From: Nannochloris sp. 'desiccata'
Taxonomy: Eukaryota > Chlorophyta > Trebouxiophyceae > Chlorellales > Chlorellaceae
Assembly (NCBI GenBank): GCA_019044685.2
Contig: JAGTXX020000006.1
Span: 248,001 to 312,000 of the forward strand
DNA length: 64,000 bases
Direction of reading: 5' to 3'
The notes below the pieces were generated by a model. The model saw nothing but the letters and a program-made list of their open reading frames with translations, did no database searches and was not told the origin of the DNA. Position 1 is the stretch's first letter, and every line of letters starts with the position of its first letter. Both the position numbers and the translations under genes were made by a program. Below are positions 8,135 through 18,200 of the stretch, one piece after another.

Positions 8135-10099
8135 CTAAAATCCAATACGTTTCCCAGCAGGGGCATCTAATGAGGCATCCAACTCTAAAATCTCCTTTAC
8201 AAATAATTTCGCCACTAAAGGCGCTGTCTCTGCTCTATTTCCTGGAATCAAATCCGATTTCGCAGCATCACCAGCCACTTCAAAGGATCTTTGACCAAAC
8301 CATTCAAAGCTCCCTTGCCCGGCAATGAGCACCACACGGCGGAAACCTTGCTTACGCAAGCCCTGCTCCACGTAATCTAACAAAGAATCTCCAAGGCCCT
8401 GTCGTCGGAAATTCGGTTCAACAATGAAAGCAGAAATCTCCGCTGTTCTTACTCCATCTGGCGCCTCGCCTAAATCACTACACCAGGCACATGCAAGGAC
8501 TCTTCCCTCCCTTGCCAACACAGTTATTCGACCCAGATGGTCCCCACAGAGCTCTGGAGGGTTCGGGAGTTGGTGCCCGTCTGCTGTAAACAAAGTTAGT
8601 AATCGAGTTATTCCAGCAATATCTTGCATCTCAGCTGGTCGAATGCCTTCGTACAGATCTGTAGCGACCATTGTAACACCTGTAATACCATCACGGGTAT
8701 ACAATTCTAATAACATGGCACCGTCGTGTTCTAGATCAATTAAATGAGCGCGGTTGACGCCTTGTCGGCAAGCCACAACGGCAGCCAACACAGCGTTTGG
8801 GAACCCGATCTGCTGCCAACTATCCAGATCGAATAGCATTTCTGAAGACGATGAAATAGAAGAGGAAGGTGCACTGCCATTAACACTGCCGCCACTAAAT
8901 AGAGACACTGCACCGTCGATAGCATTATTGCCATTATCTCCACTATAAAGAGACAAGGAATTGTCATTACCATTGCCATTGCTGCTGTTACTGCCATTTA
9001 TTTCGCTACTACTTGCCCTACTACTCTCTCTATTAATTTGTATCTCAGCTAATGAATTCCGAATGCATTCTTCTTCATTCTCACAAGCAGTCACTGTTTT
9101 TATCAACTCTTCAGCATCATCCAATGGTAAATAGTGCGGCAAATTCAGTTGTCTGACATCAGAGCCAGTTAAACACAGCAACTTATCTGCTTTTAAGTCG
9201 ACTGCTGCATGGGTCGCCACGTCATAGACATTACAGTTTAACAACTCCCCAGATGCAGAGACACCGACGTTGTTCAGTAGTACGATATTCCCTGCGTCGA
9301 GCTGTGTACGTAGTGCATCTTTTTGTACGAATCGTACTTGACCCATAAGTCCAAAATCTTTTCCGTTGACTATACCCCGTCGTTTTGCAGTTACAAAATT
9401 ACCGCTGACAACTTGTACAGCAGGGGCGAAATGAAAGCGAGAACCTTCCCCACGAGAGTGACGACGCATCATGGGGATTGAGGGGGCACGGGAGAGTTGA
9501 GCAGAGATTTCTGTACTAATGCAGCCAGCTGTCTCTAGAGCAATCTTCATGACGTCATGATCTGTGATGCGATAGGCGCCTTCGCACCCTGAATCTCTAC
9601 CAGCTTCTCGCAGAGCTTGATCTATAAGATCTTTGGCTCCCGCCACCAGGACAAGACGGACACCAAGGCCATGTAACAATAAAATGTCTTCTAAGAATCT
9701 GGCGAGACGATCTTTTCTGATGACAACCTCTCCTGGCAGAACGATAACAAACGTTCTGCTGCGATGGCCAGCTACATATGGAGATGCCAAGTGCAGGAAA
9801 CGTACGAATTTGAAGTAGTCTGCCTTGTCAATTGCTTCTAGGGCAGGAGCTGTTGCGGTGTCGTGGTCTGAAATTCCTGAATTAGCTTTCACAACACCAG
9901 GGTAGTTTTGTTTTTTTCCCTGGTGCGTTGTAACAATGGTACAGTTCTTCAATGGTAGTGCGGAACCACTGAATTTATTTGAGGGATTCTGGCTGCCTGT
10001 AGGCACACATGCAGCTACCCTAGGGGTAGGGCAAATCAATTGTGCAGAATTAACTTGTGCAAACATGAATACCCTCACCCCTCCATCGACCAACAGCAC
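8135..10099 (-). CDS. NAGS: N-acetylglutamate synthase (amino-acid kinase fold plus GNAT domain), probably plastid
   Basis: This single-exon frame of 654 residues has the ArgA/plant NAGS layout. An amino-acid-kinase-like domain spans about residues 95-350 (FVIVLPGEVV, LVLVAGAKDLID, and NGKDFGLMGQV with LLNNVGVSASGE). A GNAT acetyltransferase domain lies in the last 150 residues, with acetyl-CoA loop VEPNFRRQGLGDSLLDYVE. The enzyme makes N-acetylglutamate from acetyl-CoA and glutamate, the first step of arginine synthesis, normally feedback-inhibited by arginine through the kinase-like domain. Between the two domains there is a low-complexity linker rich in Ser, Asn and Gly (about residues 360-425). 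The first 90 residues lack homology and are likely a transit peptide. A second Met at residue 12 is an alternative start. The 3' end faces the tautomerase gene with about 180 bases between them. Confidence 0.9.
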   Translation of the reverse strand: MLLVDGGVRVFMFAQVNSAQLICPTPRVAACVPTGSQNPSNKFSGSALPLKNCTIVTTHQGKKQNYPGVVKANSGISDHDTATAPALEAIDKADYFKFVRFLHLASPYVAGHRSRTFVIVLPGEVVIRKDRLARFLEDILLLHGLGVRLVLVAGAKDLIDQALREAGRDSGCEGAYRITDHDVMKIALETAGCISTEISAQLSRAPSIPMMRRHSRGEGSRFHFAPAVQVVSGNFVTAKRRGIVNGKDFGLMGQVRFVQKDALRTQLDAGNIVLLNNVGVSASGELLNCNVYDVATHAAVDLKADKLLCLTGSDVRQLNLPHYLPLDDAEELIKTVTACENEEECIRNSLAEIQINRESSRASSSEINGSNSSNGNGNDNSLSLYSGDNGNNAIDGAVSLFSGGSVNGSAPSSSISSSSEMLFDLDSWQQIGFPNAVLAAVVACRQGVNRAHLIDLEHDGAMLLELYTRDGITGVTMVATDLYEGIRPAEMQDIAGITRLLTLFTADGHQLPNPPELCGDHLGRITVLAREGRVLACAWCSDLGEAPDGVRTAEISAFIVEPNFRRQGLGDSLLDYVEQGLRKQGFRRVVLIAGQGSFEWFGQRSFEVAGDAAKSDLIPGNRAETAPLVAKLFVKEILELDASLDAPAGKRIGF

Positions 10100-10398
10100 T
10101 TGTTGGTAATAAGAAATTGTTTAAATATGCTCAATTGTGAAACTGATCAGCAACTCATCAGTGATGCCTCCATAGTTTTAGCGCTCTCGTCGGGGTTGAC
10201 TTGGTTTTGTCGTTCTTTCGCGTTGATGTTTACAAGGGTAGAGTTATATTGAATAGCAGACGCAAGTTTGCAGTGCTGGGTACGAAAAGCTCAGCACTCG
10301 AAGTTAAGAGAGTGAATTAAAAAGATCAAATTAAAAAATTGAAAAAACAGCAGCATTTGCCGTCCATCCAAAGTTTAACAAAATATTGTAAAACATCT

Positions 10399-11310
10399 TT
10401 AGAAAGTAGGAGGCACGAACTTCTCAATTTTATCTACACGATCAAATCCAGCTCCAGAAGCGTGGATTCCGCAGGTATCACCATCATGTGTGTAAGTCTC
10501 AGCATACTCGCCATTCCTGCGACGACGGAGATTGTTATCCCAGACTCGGTACCAAGCATAGAATCCACCCTTCAATCCAACAAGATTGATGTATCCAGCA
10601 TCATCTAACTCACCCAAAGCATCGAGAGCGTAGGCTTTGCCATCAGAGCAAGCGACAATGATAGGGGTCTCCAAATCAGGGATCTTTTTCTTGACCATTT
10701 CGACGAAATTGGGGTTTTCAGTTTTGGTAATGACCTTCTTCTTCTGTTCAGGGTCGTATTTGGAAACAGCGTTATAGAGAGGTACGTTGATGCAGCCCTT
10801 GACCTTGCCGACAGCGTCAAGTTCAAGCTCGGGGCGGACATCGAGGTACTTGTAGCCGCCCTCGGTGAAAAGGATGCGAGCCTCTTCAGCGTTGGCAATA
10901 AACTGCTCCTCAGGGAACGCAGCGAGGACCTCGGCAATGTAGTCGGGATCAGGGAACTCGCGGACCATGGCGCTGATAGCAGTGGGAGCAACACGGCGGG
11001 AGACAGCAACCTTGGAGGTGCGAAGAGCTGTGCCGCGGAACTGAGAGCGAGAAGCTGCAAAGTACATGGTAAAACTTCAGTACTTGGTTGATTGGATTAA
11101 ATATGGAATGCTAGGGCATGACTTTTTCTTCAAAAGTCTAGAAATTCGTCAATCATTGGAGCAAAGCGACAGGAGCAGAGCAAACAAATATTATATAATG
11201 AGCCGATGAGACTCATTTGGGTCGCCAATATATCTAAATACTATGATCTACTTACAGGAAGCAACAACAGGCTTGATCATGCTTGCGGGTGCAGCTAGGA
11301 AGGCAGCCAT
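10399..11310 (-). CDS. Rhodanese-domain protein with plastid-type targeting peptide
   Basis: Exon 1 is 11256-11310 and exon 2 is 10399-11054. The intron has donor GTAAGT, ends TTTGCAG, and overlaps an internal ATG that would otherwise look like the start. The spliced protein has 236 residues. It starts MAAFLAAPASMIKPVVAS and continues with a Ser/Arg-rich, acid-poor stretch up to about residue 50, typical of a plastid transit peptide. The rhodanese fold follows: GGYKYLDVRPE, KGCINVPL, and the active-site loop ACSDGKAY with its cysteine, then GLKGGFYAWYRVW. Rhodaneses move sulfane sulfur, or act as redox or scaffold proteins in thylakoids. The C-terminal extension after the domain (NLRRRRNGEYAETY onwards) is not part of the core fold. 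Exact function is unknown. Confidence 0.85.
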
Positions 11311-11573
11311 TTTTCTAGAGATCTTTTAAGCAGATAAAGAGAAAACGTCTTAAATGAGCAACGTTAACCGGGTATTAGAGGCCCCAAAAGCTCTTAGTTG
11401 AATATTATCAAAATAAATTGTAACAAACGGCTTTCTAGATGGTGCATTTCAACCAAACTCTACAACTTTTTCTTATCTTACTCGAATTTTCTTCTACAAA
11501 AAAAAATATCACCCCACTGGGCCAGTGGCTGTCGACCAGAACAGCCTCTCACACTCGTGAAGATGGCCTCTGA

Positions 11574-14500
11574 TCACCTGGCGAGAGCTTGAATCAATAC
11601 ATCTACATCTTTCACTGTATGATATGGTCCAAATCCTATTCGCAGGTACTGTTTTCGGTTATCAATCAACACACCACCATTGTTGTTTTGCTTCACCCGC
11701 TCCACCACTGCTGCTGCTTGTTCAGCATTTTCCTGCTCAAAAACCAGCGTATGAGACCTCCATTTGGCCGTTATATCATCATTTCCCCTATTAATTAACC
11801 TTTCTGTGGTAATACCTTGAATAATTTCACCAGAAGCGAGCTGCGCTAGAAACACGTCTTGTAAACCGAAAACATACTTGTGGATTTTCTCGACTGAAAT
11901 ATCAGCCTCCAGCCACATTCTCTGCACGCGATTAAAAATCAACAAGGGCAGTAAATACGCTGGAGTACCACCTTGAAGGGCTAATTCAGGCAAGTACTCT
12001 ACAGGACTTCCAATTTGAATCCCTGCGCTCGGCCCGCTGAGCACCGACGGATCTGACAACCATCCCGTAAAGGCAGGGCGCAGATTGTAATGACGAGGAA
12101 CCGTAATAAACGCACAATTCGCTCCACTGCCTGCGTGTTTAATCAGCCCAGCGATAAAACAACACTGCTGAGCAACAGAAACAGTATTGTCATTAGCGCC
12201 ACTTTCACCACCACCAAGAGGGTTTGGCATGGCACAAAATGAATGATATCCATCGATAATCAATAGAGGTTGCTTAATTTCATCTTGAATTTGAAGAATA
12301 TTATTCATTTTCGGCACAAAACTAACTAGATCTGGCAACAGCACTTGTTGAGTCAACGCTGTCACTTGGCTCAAATACACAAAATGGAAAGGATATCCTT
12401 CAGCCACAGCATGCGCAGCAGCATCTAAGCATCGAGCAGCAAATGTTTCTACCGGTTCTGCAGCGACAGCTTCTACTACAACTACCTCCGCCAGGGTCAA
12501 ACGATTGAGTTGCCGCGTAAAAGAATAAAATTCAGAATCTGTAGTCAAAATCCGAATTTTTTTTTTATCATATTTTGTTTCACCCTGGTGGGATCCTGGA
12601 TATTCTTCCAACAGGAGTTGACTGAGAATACGGGTGACTAGGTCATGAGAATTATGCCCAAAGTGGACATCAACTAATGCATCAGTCTTTTCTGCCGTTT
12701 CCGCCGATCGTTCAGAAGCATTATTGCTGCTTAAAAGACCCAGTAATCTACGGATATGATCAGCAGCTGTAGGCATTATAATACCATACAACACATCCCA
12801 GGAGGGGTTACCACACGAATACAACGCAGCAACATCAATGAGCGCAGCATGCAAAGCAGCAGGTGGTATCCGCCCCCAGGCATGATCTAGAAAAGAAACA
12901 GGGCTGCCATCAGCATTCTTAATAAGAACGCTAGGAAGATTGAGAAATTTAAAGTATTTTTGAATAGATTCAGAAATTTCAGCTTGTAGGGAAGTGGGAA
13001 CTGTGGCCATACTATACAGATTTTCGAATTTTTCCCCCGTGCCAAGATTATTTTTAGTTGTATTAGCACTATTGCGACTATCAGCAGCAGAGAAAGTATT
13101 GGTAGCCACAAAGCATGATGCTGAAGTAGTAGGGTCTTCTTTTCTCAACTGCACCTTAGGACAGATATCCAAAGCAGCAACAGCATTCGCCCCTTCTCCG
13201 CTAGTAGCAACAGCAGCGCTTCTAGCATCCGTGCGCGCACCCATAGCTATTAGTCCACTCGCGTCGTCGCCAACACCCCCTTCTTCTTTCTTCAAGTACG
13301 TATCAATAATTTCCTGCATCATTCTTCCTTTTACATGTGCCAACTCAGCATCTACTTTTGCGCCTAGCCCAGATCGAACCCTATCCAGAATGGGGAACAC
13401 CGGGGTCTCGTACGTAATTTTCAACCCTTGCACAGCACGCCGCATTGTCCCACGTGCGTCACTACCAATCACATTCGATGCTAATCTGAAATGCTTGAAA
13501 TAAAAGCCACCGAGAAGACCAGACTCGACATCTTCTAATGCTTTGGCGTAGTTGTAAAGTTCTCGATGGGAGCTGGATTGATTGGCAGCAGCAGGGGTGG
13601 TCGTGGCAGTATCTGAGCGATCTGGGAACTCGTATACGTTCATTAGAGCTTGTGCCAAGGCTAAATCACTGTCTTGAGGGTTATTGGCAGTATCATTAGT
13701 ACTAGGAAAAGGCAGCAAAGCGGCAGCCAAGGGAGCAAAGAGCGAGGCGACAGTCGGTCTGAAACTTTTCACTTGAACGCTGCCTTCCCCACTCGTCCCT
13801 TCCAACTCTACTTTTAACAATAAATAATCCCTTAGATTCATAGAGGTTAAAAGCATCACGTGGGATCCTAAGTAATCAAGAATCCTAGAGGCCTGTAAAA
13901 TACGAGCAGCGGCCACGTGCCACTGCCCGGCAGAGGCAAGCTCTCTGGCAGATACCAACCTTGCTAGGGCGATTTTAGCCCAGCATTCGGTTCCTAGGTG
14001 GACAGTCCTGAAGAAAAAATCTTCGTGATAGGTCCATGTGTCTTTAAAAGTCAAAGTTTTCTTGCAAACTTCTGGTCTGACAATGGCGCTATAATCCAAC
14101 CAGTACGTGTGTTGAAACCCAATTTTAGGTAATCCTACAGCCTCTCGAAGAGTGTTTAATTGTGGTTCCAAGCCAAGACCAACAGACCAGCGTTCAAAAG
14201 ATCCAAACGCAGTGCTTGTTAAGTTAATAACTACTTTAATAAGAGAGTTTCGCTCAGCAATAGACATAGCAGGCAAAGCAGCACGGATAGCAGATTCTAA
14301 ACGGGCTAATCCAGGGGAATGAGAAGGATGAGAACGGCTGGGGGGTGCACCAGGAAATGGGAACTCTTGAGTAAGCGTCAGTCTGTTTGTTTGAGTGCCT
14401 TCTTCTTCAAGCTCCCCATCGATAACTTCAACTAATAACTTGCATTGGGAAGCAATATCGTCACTGACTTTTTCAATACGAGGTCTCTTTGCAACGTAAT

Positions 14501-14813
14501 CACGAGGATCTGCTATAAATTCAGCGAGTAAGAGGAAACAAAGCTCAATTCCGTGCATCCCAGCAGCAAAGCTTGGTTCGAGGACTGGAGATTCAGTAAG
14601 AGGAGAGTCCCAGACTTTTTGGAGCCAGCTCAAGTGGATGTACTCTTCATAGAGAAGCTTGACGCGGGCTTTGCCTGTGGGAACGCGAGGAGCAGCAGAA
14701 TTGTGTTCTTTCAGCGGGCGGGCGAGGTTGCCTTCACCGTTATTGTTGCTACCACTGAAAGGGCAGCCAGACCGTAAAGAGGTTGACATGGCGCTATTTA
14801 ATTCTGCATACAA
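11574..14813 (-). CDS. Fusion of a tryptophan 2,3-dioxygenase-like domain and a kynureninase-like PLP domain
   Basis: This uninterrupted frame of 1079 residues has two enzyme-like halves. Residues about 50-510 resemble the heme enzyme tryptophan 2,3-dioxygenase. MHGIELCF (His about 87) corresponds to the distal His helix. VMLLTSMNLRDYLL with a following SGEGSVQ corresponds to the substrate Arg and SGFQS segment. FYFKHFRLASNVIGSDARGT matches the proximal-His motif that precedes GTGG in TDO. Residues about 610-1079 resemble class-V aminotransferase-fold kynureninase: IIDGYHSFCAMP (Asp/His near PLP), LIKHAGSGANCAF (PLP lysine about residue 890) and RPAFTGW. A Ser/Asn-rich linker joins them. In the known kynurenine pathway TDO opens tryptophan and kynureninase cleaves kynurenine, with formamidase between. 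The motifs support the domain calls; catalytic competence is inferred. A second Met at residue 9 is an alternative start. Confidence 0.75.
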   Translation of the reverse strand: MYAELNSAMSTSLRSGCPFSGSNNNGEGNLARPLKEHNSAAPRVPTGKARVKLLYEEYIHLSWLQKVWDSPLTESPVLEPSFAAGMHGIELCFLLLAEFIADPRDYVAKRPRIEKVSDDIASQCKLLVEVIDGELEEEGTQTNRLTLTQEFPFPGAPPSRSHPSHSPGLARLESAIRAALPAMSIAERNSLIKVVINLTSTAFGSFERWSVGLGLEPQLNTLREAVGLPKIGFQHTYWLDYSAIVRPEVCKKTLTFKDTWTYHEDFFFRTVHLGTECWAKIALARLVSARELASAGQWHVAAARILQASRILDYLGSHVMLLTSMNLRDYLLLKVELEGTSGEGSVQVKSFRPTVASLFAPLAAALLPFPSTNDTANNPQDSDLALAQALMNVYEFPDRSDTATTTPAAANQSSSHRELYNYAKALEDVESGLLGGFYFKHFRLASNVIGSDARGTMRRAVQGLKITYETPVFPILDRVRSGLGAKVDAELAHVKGRMMQEIIDTYLKKEEGGVGDDASGLIAMGARTDARSAAVATSGEGANAVAALDICPKVQLRKEDPTTSASCFVATNTFSAADSRNSANTTKNNLGTGEKFENLYSMATVPTSLQAEISESIQKYFKFLNLPSVLIKNADGSPVSFLDHAWGRIPPAALHAALIDVAALYSCGNPSWDVLYGIIMPTAADHIRRLLGLLSSNNASERSAETAEKTDALVDVHFGHNSHDLVTRILSQLLLEEYPGSHQGETKYDKKKIRILTTDSEFYSFTRQLNRLTLAEVVVVEAVAAEPVETFAARCLDAAAHAVAEGYPFHFVYLSQVTALTQQVLLPDLVSFVPKMNNILQIQDEIKQPLLIIDGYHSFCAMPNPLGGGESGANDNTVSVAQQCCFIAGLIKHAGSGANCAFITVPRHYNLRPAFTGWLSDPSVLSGPSAGIQIGSPVEYLPELALQGGTPAYLLPLLIFNRVQRMWLEADISVEKIHKYVFGLQDVFLAQLASGEIIQGITTERLINRGNDDITAKWRSHTLVFEQENAEQAAAVVERVKQNNNGGVLIDNRKQYLRIGFGPYHTVKDVDVLIQALAR

Positions 14814-15239
14814 TATTTGAATTATTGCGAGCTAGGAGAGCGGATTTGCAAGCTTCAAAGAAAATATGAAAGTAATTTCTTACAGATTCAACAATGAATG
14901 TTAATTTTGTGATCTGCGAGTGCTGTAGCTTCCGAAAATTGTTGCGCAAGCACCAAAGTGTTCAGGTAATTTATGTATATACGAGAACGTATATATATTG
15001 GAAATAAATGCCCGCTACAACGTGTGGAGAAGAAAACTCTGACGTGGACCTTGTCAACAACCTTCCAGACCCTGCGCCCTGAGGGCGGCCCTCTCGAGAT
15101 CGTTTTTCTGCGCCTACATACGTGAGCACCAATTTACTGTCTGTTTATGGTTTACTACATTACACACGAGCAAGAATCACTAGTAATGCTTTTATTATGA
15201 GTCACTAACCATGTTTAAAATGTTCTTGGTACACTTCCC
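14814..15239. other. Intergenic stretch, no gene seen
   Basis: This 426-base gap lies between the 3' end of the giant solenoid-like gene and the start of the dioxygenase fusion, both on the minus strand. A small palindromic AT run occurs near 14975-15000 (tatatacgagaacgtatata). Nothing else is recognised. Confidence 0.45.
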
Positions 15240-18200
15240 CTACGCGCCACTATGAGTAAGCAATGCCACCAACTGCCCTGCTTCTACCTCATTAGGCACC
15301 AGTAATTTCACCACCGCCACCACAAACGTCTGCACACCAGTCCGTGCCGTCAACAACTGCGGTACTCCGTCTAAAAATCCCGCATACACGTGTCTATGCT
15401 GGGCTAATAACGGACTCGCTTCCAATTCAAGCAAATAATCCACAGCCTCTCGAGCTTCCAACACAGTATCCAGCTCTGAAATCTGCGCTTCTTCTAAATG
15501 ACGTGAGCCTGTTAGACTACTATTCCCTCTAATATGCACCGAACTAGAGATAGTACTCGCAGTGGTGGTGAAGGCAGAGGAGGGAGCGCCTGGGTGCTTA
15601 GGCGAGCTCGGTTCTGCACCTGAGATGGTTCTGCGTGTCAATTTTGGATCCATAACACTTCGAATATACGAAGTGATCGCGTACGCTGCGAGACCGACAC
15701 GAACGAGATGATCACTCTCAGGATTAATAGAAGGAAAGTCTTTTAATTTAGATGGAGAAGGGAGGGTAGGTGTGGTTGCTGTAGCAGGGTACGTACTAGA
15801 ATCACCAGCAGCGCTCCCACTTGCACCACCACCACAGCTTGTGGTGGTTAACAAGGCTGTTTTTTCTCCATCTGCCAATTTATTCTTGAGTTTGCTGCTC
15901 GCTTGAGACACGCTTTTACCAAAATTACGGAATCCTGAAGCGAATTTCTTGCTTAAGCTAGGATCCTCTTCAGGCGGGGCCAAGGAAGAGGAAGCTGAAG
16001 AAGCTGGAGATGTCGATGTTGGCAGTTCTGCGCTAGAGAGCTGCACCGGCTCAAACTCAGAAATTGAAGAAGGAACACCAGCAGGTACATTTATAGTACG
16101 TTCATCCCCATGAGGAATAACGCCATCATCTTCACGACTAGTGATAGAAATTGAAGAGTGGGCTAGCTGTTGCTGCCGTGCTCGACCAGCAGCAGCCCTC
16201 GCCGCACTCGCAACACCCAACAAAGGATTCCTACGCTCCGACCTCTCTTGCTGCCGCTGCACTTTTCCTTCCAATTCTTCCGGGGTCAAAACTTCAATTA
16301 TTTGTACTCTGTTATCTAAGGAAGAAAGTAAATCATTCAGAGCAACCTTATGAGGGCCTGAAGGCAACCGCCTCCACCGAGTGTCCCCTATCCATTTTAA
16401 GCTCTCCAACCACGGTGCAACCACATCCAACGGATGTTCTGCGTTACTTTCTGACTGTTGGATCACTTTTAAAGCTTCAATAACTAACGCTTGCCAGGCT
16501 ATTTTGTCTAAAAGTGTCGCAGCATGACGAGCGCTGGCCAAAGCATACGTGGTGAGTAAAGGTCGACGCATCCTCGCTGCAGCCTGAGAGAATTGTAGTA
16601 AGTATGATGGTTCGAGATTTGAAGTTGCTGCAGCTGCAAAATGCATGCTGTCAGGGACAGACACAATTGTTGATACAGGAGCACCGCCAGTCCTTGCGGT
16701 GCCCGTATTCTCTACTGCAGCTTCAACAACGGGGACCTCTTCTGCTGCATGCACTTGTTCTTTATATCTCGTAGTACCACCAGTACTACCATTGACAATT
16801 GCACTAGGAGATGGCGATGCCAAGCCACGTAGAATATTTTCCGCTACGTGAGCCACAAACACAGAATGATAAACTGAAGGTGTTAATATAATACACCGTA
16901 ACAAACACGCACCCAGTCTTTTTTCATGTTGTACAGAATACACAGCACGCACAGCAGCATCTTCAATCACATGGCCCATTAAATTTCTCAAAGAAAGGGC
17001 GTCCGTCACCGCTTGATTCAATGCCATGTCTGGATCATTCATCAGAGAAAAAGAATCTTGGCCATTGGTATAAGAACAAGTAGTAGTTGCATCACGTCGA
17101 CGGAGAAGAGAGCTGATTTGTTGGCGAAGAGCACGCATTGAACGGCCACCAGGTCGTTGGCGAGTTGCACCATTGTGTTGCTGTCCAGCACCGCCACCAC
17201 CCCCGCTGCTGTTGATGTTGCTGCTGCCAAAGACGTTGCTAATGAATACTGCTTTGGAGGTATTTTCCATCACCCACGGTAAGTCTGCGTTGCTATATGA
17301 GAGTTGGTCTTGGGTAAGAATGGTCAGTGGGTCCAGTACGAGTGGCTGAAGTAAAGAAACACAGAGTATAGCCACCACCGCAGCAGGCTCTTCTTGGTCT
17401 TTTCTAGATGTGTGTTGTTCTTCTTCTGTTTGCCACGTCGTTGTAAACGCAGCTAAAGAAGGAGAATCCCATATCAGAACAGCTTCATCACTATTCTCAG
17501 AAGGAGGCTCCAAGCCTGGGGTACACTGTTCAGCAACAATCGAAGAAATATTCATAGGCTGCTGTGCATGCTTTGCTGCCAAGGGACCCAGCACATCACG
17601 CAGCAGGGTTACATGTTGTGCAGGAGTAAATCTAAAACATCCTGAGACTTCTATCAACGGAGCAGCAGAACCAGTAGCAGGAACGACACTTTGAGAAGGT
17701 GTAGGTGTAGCCGCCGCTGTAGCAGATATTTCTTCTTGAGCTATACGGATTTGCTCTCTCTGTAACCGTAGCTGCTCCAGCTCTACTGTACCTTCTAGCA
17801 GCTCTTCAGGTATATCTGCCGGGATATCAACTAGTTGGTGGGATGCTATTGACGCAGCAAGTGCTGCGGCAGTCGCAGCTTCTTGCACCGCTCGGCCGCC
17901 ACCGCCACCACCACCACCAAGAACCTGCATCTGCTGATCCGTGCTTATTTGAATACCCTGACAGATCGAAAACGCGAGTAAAGGGCGAACTACCTTTGCA
18001 ACGACACGTGCTGCAGTAGCGGAGCCTTCCTTTTCAGCGGCTCTACCGAGGACATAGGCAGCATGAACTACTCGCTCCCCGACCTCTCCGTAGATCGACT
18101 GTGGTGCGAGTAATAAAGGCAATACAAGCCATGGAGCCTTACCATAAACCCCACTGTTGGCACTACTCGTAACATGCTCAGAACTCGAAGAAGAACTCGA

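Noticed and set aside
10605..11060. 151-codon frame in another phase over the rhodanese gene
   Set aside because: A shifted reading of the same exon; the rhodanese active-site loop is in the other frame.
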